A DNA stretch of 49,160 bases from Candidatus Geocrenenecus huangii (GTDB lineage Archaea > Thermoproteota > Nitrososphaeria_A > Caldarchaeales > Wolframiiraptoraceae), in the NCBI GenBank assembly GCA_023268155.1, contig JALNKM010000009.1:1-49160 (forward strand), given 5' to 3'. A program made the translations under genes and the position numbers. Shown piece after piece: positions 8,444 to 17,136 of this stretch; position 1 is the stretch's first letter; every line of letters starts with the position of its first letter. Under the pieces are notes generated by a model. The model saw only the letters and a list, made by a program, of their open reading frames with translations. It was not told the origin of the DNA and did no database searches.

Positions 8444-8620
8444 ATGAAGAAACTAGAATGCCCTGTATGTGGTGGACATCTAGAAGTACCTGATGATGCT
8501 GTTTCGGGAGAGCTGTTTGAACATGATGAATGCGGTGCTCAGCTAGAACTTGAAGTAGATGAAAACGGAGACTACAAGCTTAAGGAAGCTGAAGAGATCT
8601 CAGAAGATTGGGGAGAATAA
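8444..8620 (+). CDS. lysW: amino-group carrier protein LysW
   Basis: A 58-residue acidic carrier protein. The C terminus is EDWGE, the hallmark of LysW, whose last glutamate is the attachment point for aminoadipate or glutamate. A zinc knuckle is formed by C6, C9, H27 and C30; the His in place of a third Cys also occurs in Sulfolobus LysW. The rest is rich in Asp and Glu, which present the cargo to LysX, LysZ, LysY, LysJ and LysK. Starting at 8444 gives the normal family length and fits the TATA box at 8399. lysX and lysK follow on the same strand after a 176-base gap. Confidence 0.93.
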   Translation: MKKLECPVCGGHLEVPDDAVSGELFEHDECGAQLELEVDENGDYKLKEAEEISEDWGE

Positions 8621-8776
8621 ATAAACACTCTGGGTAGATATTCATTATCTATTTTCGTGGTTAGGTTTATACGAAAAAAGTAAAAAATATTCATTAAACG
8701 AAATAGTTCGAACGATATGTATACTAGATTTTGCAGATTTCGTATGTAATTCTGAATAGATTTATTAGATTCACAG

Positions 8777-8795
8777 TATATATGCTTTTAGCATA
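8777..8795 (+). promoter_or_regulatory. inverted repeat overlapping a TATA-like element before lysX
   Basis: TATGC, a five-base TTTTA loop and GCATA form an inverted repeat ending one base before the lysX ATG, overlapping the TATATATG element. It could be an operator or a small RNA hairpin at the start codon. An alternative TATA at 8760-8767 has better spacing for a leaderless start. Confidence 0.3.
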
Positions 8796-8796
8796 A

Positions 8797-9645
8797 ATGA
8801 AAGTCGGTGTAGCGTACGACGTCATCAGATGGGAGGAAAGAGCAATCATAGAAGCGATAAAGAAACTTGGACATGATGTTAGACCTATACAGGTAAACAA
8901 GAAGATTTTCTGGTTGACTGGAGTGAATGGGTTCAGCGAGCTAGATTTTGTAATCCAGCGATGTGTAAGCTTCTATCGAGCATTAGCCTCTACGGCAATA
9001 TTCGAAGAACAAGGTACAACGGTAGTAAACAGCTTCAATGTTATAAGAGATTGTGAAGATAAACTGTATACAACGTTGAAGCTTGCTAGAAACAGTATCC
9101 CTGTTCCTAGAACCGCGGTATCTTTTAGTAGGGAAGGATGTGTGAATGTTGCAGAGGAATTAGGCTACCCGCTTGTCGTTAAACCTATCTATGGTAGCTG
9201 GGGTAGGATGGTGAGCAGAGCATTAGATAAAGACAGCTTACTCGAAATCATAGAATTCAGAGAGTACATGCAGAGCCCATACTTCAAAGTCCACTACCTA
9301 CAGGAATACGTAGATAAACCGAACAGAGATATTAGAGCATTCTATTTCTGGGGCGAGGTCCCAGCAGCGATATACAGGGTCAGCAGTAGTTGGAAGACTA
9401 ATACAGCGTTAGGCGGGGTTGCCGTAGAAGCAGAGCTTGACGATGAATTAAGCGAGATCGTGAAGAAGTCTGGAGAAGTTATGGGTGGAGGGGTTCTGGG
9501 AATCGACATACTTGAATCAAGAAATGAGAGATACCTAGTGAGCGAGGTAAACGCTATACCTGAGTTCAGGAATACCGTCAGGGTAACAGGTAAAGACTTA
9601 GCTAAGATAATGATAGAAACGACCATCAATAACATCAAAAAATAG
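8797..9645 (+). CDS. lysX: LysW-aminoadipate ligase, LysX type (ATP-grasp)
   Basis: A 282-residue ATP-grasp ligase, paralogue of the gene at 3093. It joins 2-aminoadipate to the C-terminal glutamate of LysW, the first committed step of the carrier-bound lysine branch. VVKPIYGSWGRM marks the ATP-binding region and VSEVNA the metal-binding asparagine. After PEF it has RNTVRVTGKD. I associate the Asn-Thr pair with aminoadipate-specific LysX, against GF in ArgX. It lies between lysW and lysK, on the same strand as both. That the two ligases split between lysine and arginine is inference from motif and context. Confidence 0.88.
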   Translation: MKVGVAYDVIRWEERAIIEAIKKLGHDVRPIQVNKKIFWLTGVNGFSELDFVIQRCVSFYRALASTAIFEEQGTTVVNSFNVIRDCEDKLYTTLKLARNSIPVPRTAVSFSREGCVNVAEELGYPLVVKPIYGSWGRMVSRALDKDSLLEIIEFREYMQSPYFKVHYLQEYVDKPNRDIRAFYFWGEVPAAIYRVSSSWKTNTALGGVAVEAELDDELSEIVKKSGEVMGGGVLGIDILESRNERYLVSEVNAIPEFRNTVRVTGKDLAKIMIETTINNIKK

Positions 9646-9708
9646 TACAAGGTTATTCATGTTAACGTAAGCCATAAAATCGTCAAGTTACTTATGATTT
9701 GAGTAGAA

Positions 9709-10767
9709 ATGAGCAGAGAATTAGAGTTTGCAAGGGACTTGCTTCTCGACCTGATACGAGTCTACACTCCCCCAGGGTACGAACATAGATTAATTCCTGT
9801 GTTTAGAGAGTGGGCGGATAAGCTCGAATACGATGAATTCTACGTAGATGATGTTGGAAACATATTTCTCAGACGTGGTTCACGTGGAAAGACTATTCTC
9901 CTTGCAGGACACCTAGACACAATCCCCGGAGAGATAGATATCAAACTAGACCAAGAAACAATATACGGTAGAGGTGCGGTAGACGCTAAAGGACCATTGG
10001 CCGCGTTCATCATTGGAGGAATGCTAGCCAACCTAGAAAATGATAATTCAAAAGTTATTGTTGTGGGCCTCGTCCGAGAGGAGGACGATGGGCTGGGAGC
10101 TAAACATTTAGTGGAGGAGTCGTTTAAGTCGGATCACATCATAGTAGGTGAACCGACAAATCTTGGAGTTGCAGTAGCTTATAGGGGGAGCATATTGATT
10201 AGAGTCTCGGCGTACACGCTTGGCGGGCATAGCTCTGCACCATACATTGGAGAATCGGCTCTAGACAAGCTGATACAGTTCATAAACGTCATCAATACAA
10301 AGTATAGCGGGGTAGACTTCGATGAGACATCATGTGCTTTCACAGTATTAAGGGCTGGAGACTGGCTTAACAATCTTCCGAAAAAAGGAGAAGCATACGC
10401 GAACATAAGATATCCTCCTGGACATAATCCAGAAGATATATTAAGAGAGATTGAAAACATCGCTAGGAGTACCAGAGTAGAATTCGAGGTTCTAAGTGTA
10501 GAGAAGCCTGTTCGAGTTAGTGTGAATACAGATGCTGTGAGAGCATTGCTTAGGAGTATGTTAAAGTTGAATATGAAGCCGAGGGTTGTCAAGAAGACTG
10601 GGACAAGCGATATGAATACTTTGATAGCTATATCTAGAAGTATAACAGCGTTCGGTCCAGGAGATTCTAGGCTAGCCCATACAGATCATGAAAGAATTAA
10701 TGTAGATGAAGTTGTTACTGCGGCAAGGATAATCTCGAATGCTCTAAATGAATTATCTAGGGTTTAG
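9709..10767 (+). CDS. lysK: LysW-lysine/LysW-ornithine hydrolase
   Basis: A 352-residue M20-family metallopeptidase that releases lysine or ornithine from LysW as the last carrier-bound step. Metal-site residues are visible: GHLD with H68 and D70, D92 in AVDAKG, and the E124-E125 pair in VREEDD. GTSD follows near residue 300. It is 63 bases downstream of lysX. A single copy suggests use in both branches. Its last four bases overlap the end of the convergent oxidoreductase gene. Confidence 0.9.
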   Translation: MSRELEFARDLLLDLIRVYTPPGYEHRLIPVFREWADKLEYDEFYVDDVGNIFLRRGSRGKTILLAGHLDTIPGEIDIKLDQETIYGRGAVDAKGPLAAFIIGGMLANLENDNSKVIVVGLVREEDDGLGAKHLVEESFKSDHIIVGEPTNLGVAVAYRGSILIRVSAYTLGGHSSAPYIGESALDKLIQFINVINTKYSGVDFDETSCAFTVLRAGDWLNNLPKKGEAYANIRYPPGHNPEDILREIENIARSTRVEFEVLSVEKPVRVSVNTDAVRALLRSMLKLNMKPRVVKKTGTSDMNTLIAISRSITAFGPGDSRLAHTDHERINVDEVVTAARIISNALNELSRV

Positions 10768-12650
10768 AAGTATTGAGTATATTCGTCTAGACCGAGTTCT
10801 CTTAATTTTTCAGGATGCGGTATCCCGGAATCGCTCCATCCTCTTAGACGATAATATTCCTTCCGCATCTTCAAGAATTTTTCAAGATCTATATTTTGAC
10901 CTTTAGAAGACCCGAACTTCAAGTTTTCAGAATATATTCTAGGTGGAAGCATATCATCATCTTTCTTTAAGCCTTCTCGTATATTGTAGATTCTAATTAG
11001 ATTATTTATTTTTTCACCTTTCTTCCTTAATTCCAATGGATCAATGATTCTACCTGTTGCGAGGTAATAAATCTCTGAAAGCTCTTTCCACAGTAACGGT
11101 CCTATAACAGGTAAACAATAGAATTTACACATTACCATGCTGTCAACTACTGCATAGAAGTCTTCAAGTTCTATCATGTATTCTACGTGGCCATCGTAGG
11201 ATAGCCTGTCAACTTTGATCTCTGGATTGAATGGATGTGCTCCTACGAGATTCGGTCTATACGCGACATGTCTTAGATGGCATGCTCCCCTCGCAGATAC
11301 AGCATATGCTAATGCTACTCCCTTCAAGGCCCTCGGCTCATATCCTGGGAACTCTAAGGCCTTAACATGTACAGCGTGGCCAGTTGCGTTGAATTTCTCA
11401 GAAGCCCTCTTAACACCCTCCGCCAAAATGTCTCCTAACCCCCTCCTGTAAGCGATCATTTCAATCGCTTTCAGTAATGCTTGACTTTCCCCAAACCTTA
11501 ACCAGTCTTCATCGATTAATTTCTTCTCGGAGAGATACATTGCGTAAGCTACGACGTTCCCTGTGGAGATCGTGTCAACTCCAAGTTTATTCGCTAGGTC
11601 GTTCGCCCTTATTATTGCTTCTAGGTCATCTATGAATGGAAGTGGTCCAAATGCGAATAAAGTTTCATATTCAGGTCCTTCTACTTCTAAACCATCCGGA
11701 GTCTCTGAATGCCTCCCGCACGCTACTGGACAAGCGAAACATGTGATTTTCTTCTTCACGTAGAGTTTGTTAAAAGTTTCAGGCCCTACTTTTTCATAGC
11801 CTTCGAAGTCTCCACCTTCATAGTATCTAGTAGGTAGAGAACCTGTGGAATTCGTTAAGGCCATTATAGCTGAGGTTCCATACTTTGATAGTCCTTGAAG
11901 CTTCTCCCTAGCCAATCTCACTACCTTATTTCTAAGCTCAATGAATTTTTCTTCATCTACAGGTTCAACTCTGTGGCCCCCGCGTATAGCTATTGCTTTT
12001 AGTTTCTTGCTGCCCATTACTGCTCCTCCACCCGTTCGACCGAAGAAGCCTCCTCGAATCTTCTTCTTTTCATGCATATAGAGACCGTGTACTATACATG
12101 CAAATCTTACAAGGTTTTCTCCAGCAGGCCCTATCGTCGCCGTCATTACCTCTCCAAGCTCACTCCATAATTCTTTCTCTGTCGCATAAGTATCGAGCCC
12201 CCATAAATGCGATGCATTCTCTATCTCTACTTTACCATCTTCAGCTAGGAGGTAGACTGGGCTACTTGATGCTCCCCTCACTACTACTGCGTCAAGACCC
12301 GCTTTAACAAGCTCAGTACCAATATACCCGCCGCACAATGATTCTCCGAAGAATCCTGTTAAAGGAGACTTGAAGACCGCGGCCATTCTTGCCGCACTTG
12401 GTAGGACCAGCCCCTCAACTGGGCCGACGGCAAATACTAACAGGTTGTCAGGTGATAGTGGATCAATATTTGGAGGAGTTTTGTCTATTAGTATTTTTAA
12501 ACCTAGGCCGATGCCTCCAATATAATTGGCGTAAAGCATCTCGTTAGACTCGAGATACCTTACCGACTTATTAGATAAATCCACGAGAGCGATTTTATTC
12601 CAGTAACCACTCCGCCTAACCTTACTCATTTTAACATCACGGTTCGGCAT
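10764..12650 (-). CDS. tungsten-type aldehyde:ferredoxin oxidoreductase
   Basis: A 628-residue AOR-family enzyme, expected to oxidise an aldehyde to a carboxylic acid using a tungstopterin and a [4Fe-4S] cluster, with ferredoxin as electron acceptor. Three cluster cysteines are C304, C307 and C311 (CFACPVAC), and a C-terminal CKF cysteine supplies the fourth. N-terminal GFFGESLCGGYIG and GRTGGGAVMGSKKLKA are typical pterin-contact regions. Whether it is an AOR, FOR or WOR type cannot be decided. A TATA box centred 25 bases before the ATG supports the start. A MoaD/ThiS-like gene at 44307 could serve cofactor synthesis. Confidence 0.9.
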   Translation of the reverse strand: MPNRDVKMSKVRRSGYWNKIALVDLSNKSVRYLESNEMLYANYIGGIGLGLKILIDKTPPNIDPLSPDNLLVFAVGPVEGLVLPSAARMAAVFKSPLTGFFGESLCGGYIGTELVKAGLDAVVVRGASSSPVYLLAEDGKVEIENASHLWGLDTYATEKELWSELGEVMTATIGPAGENLVRFACIVHGLYMHEKKKIRGGFFGRTGGGAVMGSKKLKAIAIRGGHRVEPVDEEKFIELRNKVVRLAREKLQGLSKYGTSAIMALTNSTGSLPTRYYEGGDFEGYEKVGPETFNKLYVKKKITCFACPVACGRHSETPDGLEVEGPEYETLFAFGPLPFIDDLEAIIRANDLANKLGVDTISTGNVVAYAMYLSEKKLIDEDWLRFGESQALLKAIEMIAYRRGLGDILAEGVKRASEKFNATGHAVHVKALEFPGYEPRALKGVALAYAVSARGACHLRHVAYRPNLVGAHPFNPEIKVDRLSYDGHVEYMIELEDFYAVVDSMVMCKFYCLPVIGPLLWKELSEIYYLATGRIIDPLELRKKGEKINNLIRIYNIREGLKKDDDMLPPRIYSENLKFGSSKGQNIDLEKFLKMRKEYYRLRGWSDSGIPHPEKLRELGLDEYTQYF

Positions 12651-12670
12651 ATGTAAAAGAAAAACGAGAA

Positions 12671-12679
12671 GCTATAAGG
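12671..12679 (-). promoter_or_regulatory. TATA box for the AOR gene
   Basis: Read on the minus strand, CCTTATAGC is centred 25 bases before the ATG at 12650, placing the transcription start at the start codon itself. Confidence 0.45.
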
Positions 12680-12806
12680 TTTTTACCGTATCTTTTCTCT
12701 ATCCATTGACCTGGACCTAACGCATTCATGAGTCAAGAAGTAGTCAAGCATTATATTATTCATACTCTTAACAATCTTTAAATTTTATTCTATTCTTAAT
12801 CAATGT

Positions 12807-13142
12807 ATGGATATCAAGATAGAATATCAATCTATAGACGAGGATTTATGGAGGAGTGCAAAAGATAATGCTGTAACCTTGTTGAAGACTGATAGGTTGG
12901 AGATCGGTATACTTGAGATTTCTCCGGGTGTAAGGTTTCCTAAAGAAGGCTACAGCATCCATAGCGAGAATGATGAGTTTGCATATGTTTTATCTGGAGA
13001 AGTGGTTTTCAGCGCTGATAAAGAATCTATCAAGCTGAGAGAAGGAATGATACTGTATAACAAGAAAGGTACACCTCACGCTACTGCGAACCTCAGCAGT
13101 AAACCTGCAAGAGTTCTATGGATTCTTTCTCCTCCGAGGTAG
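12807..13142 (+). CDS. cupin-domain protein
   Basis: A 111-residue single-domain cupin. The first motif reads PGVRFPKEGYSIHSENDEFAYVLSG, split here by residue groups rather than in full, with H near 51 and acidic residues following. The second is GTPHATANLS with a histidine near residue 92. Metal binding is likely but the reaction is unknown; such proteins act as isomerases, dioxygenases or small-molecule sensors. An AT-rich TTTAAATTTT stretch about 28 bases upstream suits a leaderless start. The M24 peptidase gene begins ten bases after its stop, so the two form a pair. Confidence 0.75.
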   Translation: MDIKIEYQSIDEDLWRSAKDNAVTLLKTDRLEIGILEISPGVRFPKEGYSIHSENDEFAYVLSGEVVFSADKESIKLREGMILYNKKGTPHATANLSSKPARVLWILSPPR

Positions 13143-13152
13143 GTGGCTCAAC

Positions 13153-14259
13153 TTGTACAAGGATAGGATCGAGAAGATTAGAAGGTTAATGGACGACCAA
13201 GGTATAGATATTGTAATGATTACGTCTGAGCCTAATATGTTATACTTTTCAGGATATAGTGCAGTATCTCTTGAAAGATTGATTGCGTTATTGATAAATA
13301 GAGAAGAAGAAAAGGTGTCTCTCATTGTCCCGAGACTGGAGGAGAAGAGAGCTGAAGAAAACTGTAAATTAACGGATTTCGAATTGATAAGCTACAGCGA
13401 TACAGAGAATCCAATCAACATCCTTGAGAAGGTCTTCTATAAAAGCAGACAGGTGACTATAGGCGTCGAAGAAACAATACCATTCAAATATGTTTATCCT
13501 ATAATCAGCAAATATGTGAGTATAAGGTATTCATTGGTAAATGATTTGATATATTCTCTGAGGATTGTTAAAGAACCTGAGGAGATAGAAGCTCTAAGGA
13601 AAGCTGCTGAGATAAATAATCGAGTTTTACTAGAGGCTATAAGGAATATTAGAGAAGGCTTATCGGAGAAGAGCGTCATGATGCATATCAAGAATTACGC
13701 CTTCGAGGCTGGAGCTGATGAAGTATCTTTCGCGCTAGTACAGAGCGGAAGTCATTCTGCATTACCTCACCAAGAACCCACAGACAAGATAATCCATAGT
13801 GGGGACGCAGTTGTTCTAGACATAGGGATTAGATACAGAGGATATTATTCCGATTTAACGAGAACGGTTGTATGCGGCTCTCCATCAACCAAGCATGTAG
13901 AGATATTCAACATAGTATCAAATGCCCAGCAAAATGCGCTAGATGCAATTAAAGAAGATATAAAAGCAGAGGACGTAGATCTCGTAGCCCGTAGAACTAT
14001 TGAATCATATGGTTATGGAGAATATTTTATACATAGGACTGGACATGGTATTGGACTAGAAGTTCATGAGCCACCATTCATTAAGGTCGGCAACACGAAC
14101 CTACTGAAGAATGGGATGGCCTTCACGGTTGAGCCGGGAATATACTTACCAGATCAATTCGGTGTAAGATTGGAAGATAATGTTATAGTAAGTAGAGGTG
14201 GGTACATCAATCTAGCCAGCATACCTAAATCACTCTACATAGAAGACTACGATGTATAA
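13153..14259 (+). CDS. Xaa-Pro dipeptidase/aminopeptidase, M24 family
   Basis: A 368-residue metallopeptidase with a creatinase-like N-terminal domain (1 to about 135) and a pita-bread catalytic domain. Metal ligands appear in VVLDIGIRYRGYYSDLTRT, HRTGHGIGLEVHE, FTVEPGIY and VRLEDNV, matching the D-D-H-E-E set of prolidases. It cleaves X-Pro bonds in peptides or a related substrate. The TTG start is preceded by GGTGG six bases upstream, a good ribosome binding site. It is ten bases downstream of the cupin gene and faces the peptide importer operon, so a peptide-scavenging role is plausible. Confidence 0.85.
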   Translation: MYKDRIEKIRRLMDDQGIDIVMITSEPNMLYFSGYSAVSLERLIALLINREEEKVSLIVPRLEEKRAEENCKLTDFELISYSDTENPINILEKVFYKSRQVTIGVEETIPFKYVYPIISKYVSIRYSLVNDLIYSLRIVKEPEEIEALRKAAEINNRVLLEAIRNIREGLSEKSVMMHIKNYAFEAGADEVSFALVQSGSHSALPHQEPTDKIIHSGDAVVLDIGIRYRGYYSDLTRTVVCGSPSTKHVEIFNIVSNAQQNALDAIKEDIKAEDVDLVARRTIESYGYGEYFIHRTGHGIGLEVHEPPFIKVGNTNLLKNGMAFTVEPGIYLPDQFGVRLEDNVIVSRGGYINLASIPKSLYIEDYDV

Positions 14260-14283
14260 AGTAAGAAAAGGCGGAAATAGTTA

Positions 14284-15246
14284 TTATTCGTAAAGCCAGC
14301 ATCTGACGATGTGATTACTGTCTAGCACGATGTCCGGAGGATCCCGTTGACTGCATACAGGCTTAGCGAATGGACATCGAGTATGGAATCTGCACCCGTT
14401 TGGAGGCTTAACCGCGCTCGGTATCTCGCCTATCGACTCTATACCCTTAGGTTTGATTTTTTCATCCTCTTCAGATAACGTAGGTATCGAAGATAGAAGC
14501 ATCTGTGTATATGGATGCATAGGCGACTTGAAGAATTTCTCCGTTGGGGCTTCTTCATAGATTTTTCCAAGATACATTATCATTACGCGCTGCGAGATAT
14601 TCCTAACGACTCCAAGGTCGTGTGTTATTAACAGATATGTAAGTTGGAGTTCTTTCTGGATTTTTACAAGCGTGTTGAGGACTTTTGCTTGAGAAGATAC
14701 ATCTAGCGCAGAAGTTGACTCATCGAGGATTATGAATGATGGTTGTGGAGCCAGAGCACGAGCTACTGCAACCAGCTGTTTTTCTCCTCCACCAAGTTCA
14801 TGAGGATACTTGAACATGAATTCTTCGCTTAACCCAACATACTCCAGTAATTCTGCTACTTTATCGTATATCCTCCTCTTATCAATAGTCTTATGTATTA
14901 AGAGAGGTAGGCTGATAATATCTTTCACTAATCTCTTAGGGTTCAGAGATGTTCCAGGGTCTTGGAAGACTATCTGTATGTCTCTCTTTAATTCTAACGG
15001 TCTCTTCTTCATCGGCGCTGATAAGTCGTATCTGTTCTTGTAGATTATCTTGCCATCGTCTGGAGAGTAGAAGCCCATTATGACGTGGCCTGTAGTCGTC
15101 TTACCGGAACCCGACTCTCCAACCAATGCTAGCGTCTCACCATACCTTATGTTAAAGCTCACTCCATCAACTGCTCTAACTACGCCTTCAGCTGTATTGA
15201 AGTATTTTTTAAGGTCTGAAACATTTAAGATTATATCGTCTTGCAT
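14284..15246 (-). CDS. peptide-type ABC transporter ATPase (OppF/DppF-like)
   Basis: A 320-residue ABC ATPase, last gene of the importer operon. Walker A is GESGSGKTTTG, Walker B is FIILDE followed by STSALD, and the C-terminal region carries the cysteine pattern GCRFHTRCPFAKPVC of oligopeptide/nickel transporter ATPases. The signature motif reads LGGGEKQ rather than the usual LSGGQ/LSGGE, a mild deviation. It pairs with the second ATPase gene 12 bases upstream to power uptake through the two permeases. The substrate cannot be told from the ATPase. Confidence 0.88.
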   Translation of the reverse strand: MQDDIILNVSDLKKYFNTAEGVVRAVDGVSFNIRYGETLALVGESGSGKTTTGHVIMGFYSPDDGKIIYKNRYDLSAPMKKRPLELKRDIQIVFQDPGTSLNPKRLVKDIISLPLLIHKTIDKRRIYDKVAELLEYVGLSEEFMFKYPHELGGGEKQLVAVARALAPQPSFIILDESTSALDVSSQAKVLNTLVKIQKELQLTYLLITHDLGVVRNISQRVMIMYLGKIYEEAPTEKFFKSPMHPYTQMLLSSIPTLSEEDEKIKPKGIESIGEIPSAVKPPNGCRFHTRCPFAKPVCSQRDPPDIVLDSNHIVRCWLYE

Positions 15247-15258
15247 CTAACCACCTCC

Positions 15259-16227
15259 CTAATCATATAGGTAGCATGAAACTGTATGTTCGGCGCTCAA
15301 TTGTATTCTACTTGGTTTCGTATTAATGCACTTATCCATTACGTAGGGGCATCTAGGAGCAAATCTGCATCCAGCCGGTGGGTTACGATAGTCTGGAAGT
15401 TTACCTCTTATCCCCTCTCCTACTCCTACTGAGCTAAGCCTAGGAGTACTTGCTATAAGCAACTGTGTATATGGATGCTTAGGCTTATTGAACATTTTTC
15501 TCGTTTCCGCCTCCTCCATTATATCCCCTGCATAAAGAACGTATACCTTGTCTGTCATCTGGTAAACCATTCCAAGTGCATGAGAGACGAGTATTATGCT
15601 TAGATTCTTCTCAACTACTAGTCTGTGTATGAGTTTCAGGATCTGGTCTTGTATGGTTACGTCGAGGTTGGTCGTCGGCTCATCTGCAAGCAACAACTTT
15701 CCAGCCGATGCCAAGGCCATCGCTATCATGACTCTTTGCCTCATCCCTCCACTCAACTGGAATGGATACGACTCTAGTACTCTATCAGGGTCAGGCAGCC
15801 TGACATCATTAAATATTCTCAGGGATTCTTCATAGAGTTCTTTACTTGATGGATTATGGCCTTCAGTCGTCATTTTGTACTTTAAGATATCGTAGAGCTG
15901 GTCTCTAATCTTAAAGACGGGGTTAAGAGCGGCCATAGGGTCTTGAAAGATCATGCCTATTTCTTTTCTCCTAATCTTAGCGAGTTCGCTATCGCTCAGT
16001 TTTAGAATATTTCTACCATCATACCTTATCTCACCTTTTGAGATTATGCCGTTCTGAGGAAGTACTCTGAGTATTGTTTTTAGAAGGGTTGTTTTTCCGC
16101 TTCCAGATTCACCGATTATTCCTACACGTTCCCCTTTCTCTACTTTCAGCCACACACCATTTAATACTTTAAGAGTATACCAATAACTCTTATAGTTGAC
16201 GTATAGGTTATCTATCTCGAGCAACAT
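15259..16227 (-). CDS. peptide-type ABC transporter ATPase (OppD/DppD-like)
   Basis: A 322-residue ABC ATPase with Walker A GESGSGKTTLL, signature LSGGMRQR, Walker B LLLADEP with TTNLD, and the C-terminal oligopeptide-transporter cysteine region (GCRFAPRCPYVMDKC). It is the partner of the ATPase encoded 12 bases downstream. Only two bases separate its start from the end of the second permease gene, so translation is probably coupled. Confidence 0.88.
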   Translation of the reverse strand: MLLEIDNLYVNYKSYWYTLKVLNGVWLKVEKGERVGIIGESGSGKTTLLKTILRVLPQNGIISKGEIRYDGRNILKLSDSELAKIRRKEIGMIFQDPMAALNPVFKIRDQLYDILKYKMTTEGHNPSSKELYEESLRIFNDVRLPDPDRVLESYPFQLSGGMRQRVMIAMALASAGKLLLADEPTTNLDVTIQDQILKLIHRLVVEKNLSIILVSHALGMVYQMTDKVYVLYAGDIMEEAETRKMFNKPKHPYTQLLIASTPRLSSVGVGEGIRGKLPDYRNPPAGCRFAPRCPYVMDKCINTKPSRIQLSAEHTVSCYLYD

Positions 16228-16229
16228 CT

Positions 16230-17129
16230 CTACTCACCTGCGAAGACATCTCTAATACCGTCTCCGAGCAAGTTGAAAGCAAGTATGATCAATACTATGC
16301 TTGCAGCGGGTCCGAGGCTCATCCACCAGTATTCTGGAAGATACTTACTGTATTCTGAAACCATTGTACCTAGGTCAGGTGTAGGAGGCTGGGCTCCAAG
16401 TCCGACGAAGCTGATTGCCGCACCTATAAGTATAACCCATCCAGCATCTAAAGTAACTTTTGTAAGTATTGTTCCCAACTGGATAGGAAGTAACTCTCTA
16501 AAGAGTATGTGTAGAGTAGATGCTCCTTGAGATTCTGCTGCTAGGATGAATGGCTCATTTCGAATCGACACGGTCATAGAATATGTTAATTTTACATACC
16601 ATGGCCACCACATCAGTGAGACAGCCATCATAGCATTGAAGATATTTGGCTCAAGTATGGATGCTATAGATAAGGCTAAGACGAGAGGTGGGAGAGAGAT
16701 GAATATGTCTGATAGCCTCACTATGACCGTCTCGATGAATGTCCCCCTATAATATCCTGCTATCAAACCGAGTATGACTCCTGTCGGAGTCACGAGTGAT
16801 AGAACTAACCCGATCATCATGAAAGCATATCTGAATCCGAAAATTATTCTGCTAAAAACGTCTCTACCATACATGTCTGTTCCAAGAATGTGTTCGAATG
16901 ATGGTGGCCTATAGGCATTCTTAAAGGCTATGTGTAAACCTGCATGAGATGGATAAGGCGCTATATACTCTGCGAAAACCGCCATCAATAAGAGTATAAG
17001 TATTATCGATAAGCCTACCATGGATAATTTGCTCCTCCGGAATCTAAACCACATTCTCTTCCAATTCTCTCTCTTTACTTTCTTCTCCAGTTCAAGAAAT
17101 TTTACTTCGTTGACTGAAGATTCCTGCAT
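16230..17129 (-). CDS. peptide-type ABC transporter permease (OppC/DppC-like)
   Basis: A 299-residue inner-membrane permease. A charged cytoplasmic N terminus is followed by a first membrane helix near residues 38-55, and further helices belong to the BPD transport domain. The EAA-like loop (AAESQGAS...) lies near residue 200. Family members have six helices. It starts seven bases after the first permease gene and forms the channel with it. Confidence 0.87.
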   Translation of the reverse strand: MQESSVNEVKFLELEKKVKRENWKRMWFRFRRSKLSMVGLSIILILLLMAVFAEYIAPYPSHAGLHIAFKNAYRPPSFEHILGTDMYGRDVFSRIIFGFRYAFMMIGLVLSLVTPTGVILGLIAGYYRGTFIETVIVRLSDIFISLPPLVLALSIASILEPNIFNAMMAVSLMWWPWYVKLTYSMTVSIRNEPFILAAESQGASTLHILFRELLPIQLGTILTKVTLDAGWVILIGAAISFVGLGAQPPTPDLGTMVSEYSKYLPEYWWMSLGPAASIVLIILAFNLLGDGIRDVFAGE

Positions 17130-17136
17130 TTTCTAT

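Noticed and set aside
11993-12307. Plus-strand frame of about 100 codons
   Set aside because: It is antisense to the AOR coding region, which has clear cofactor motifs there.
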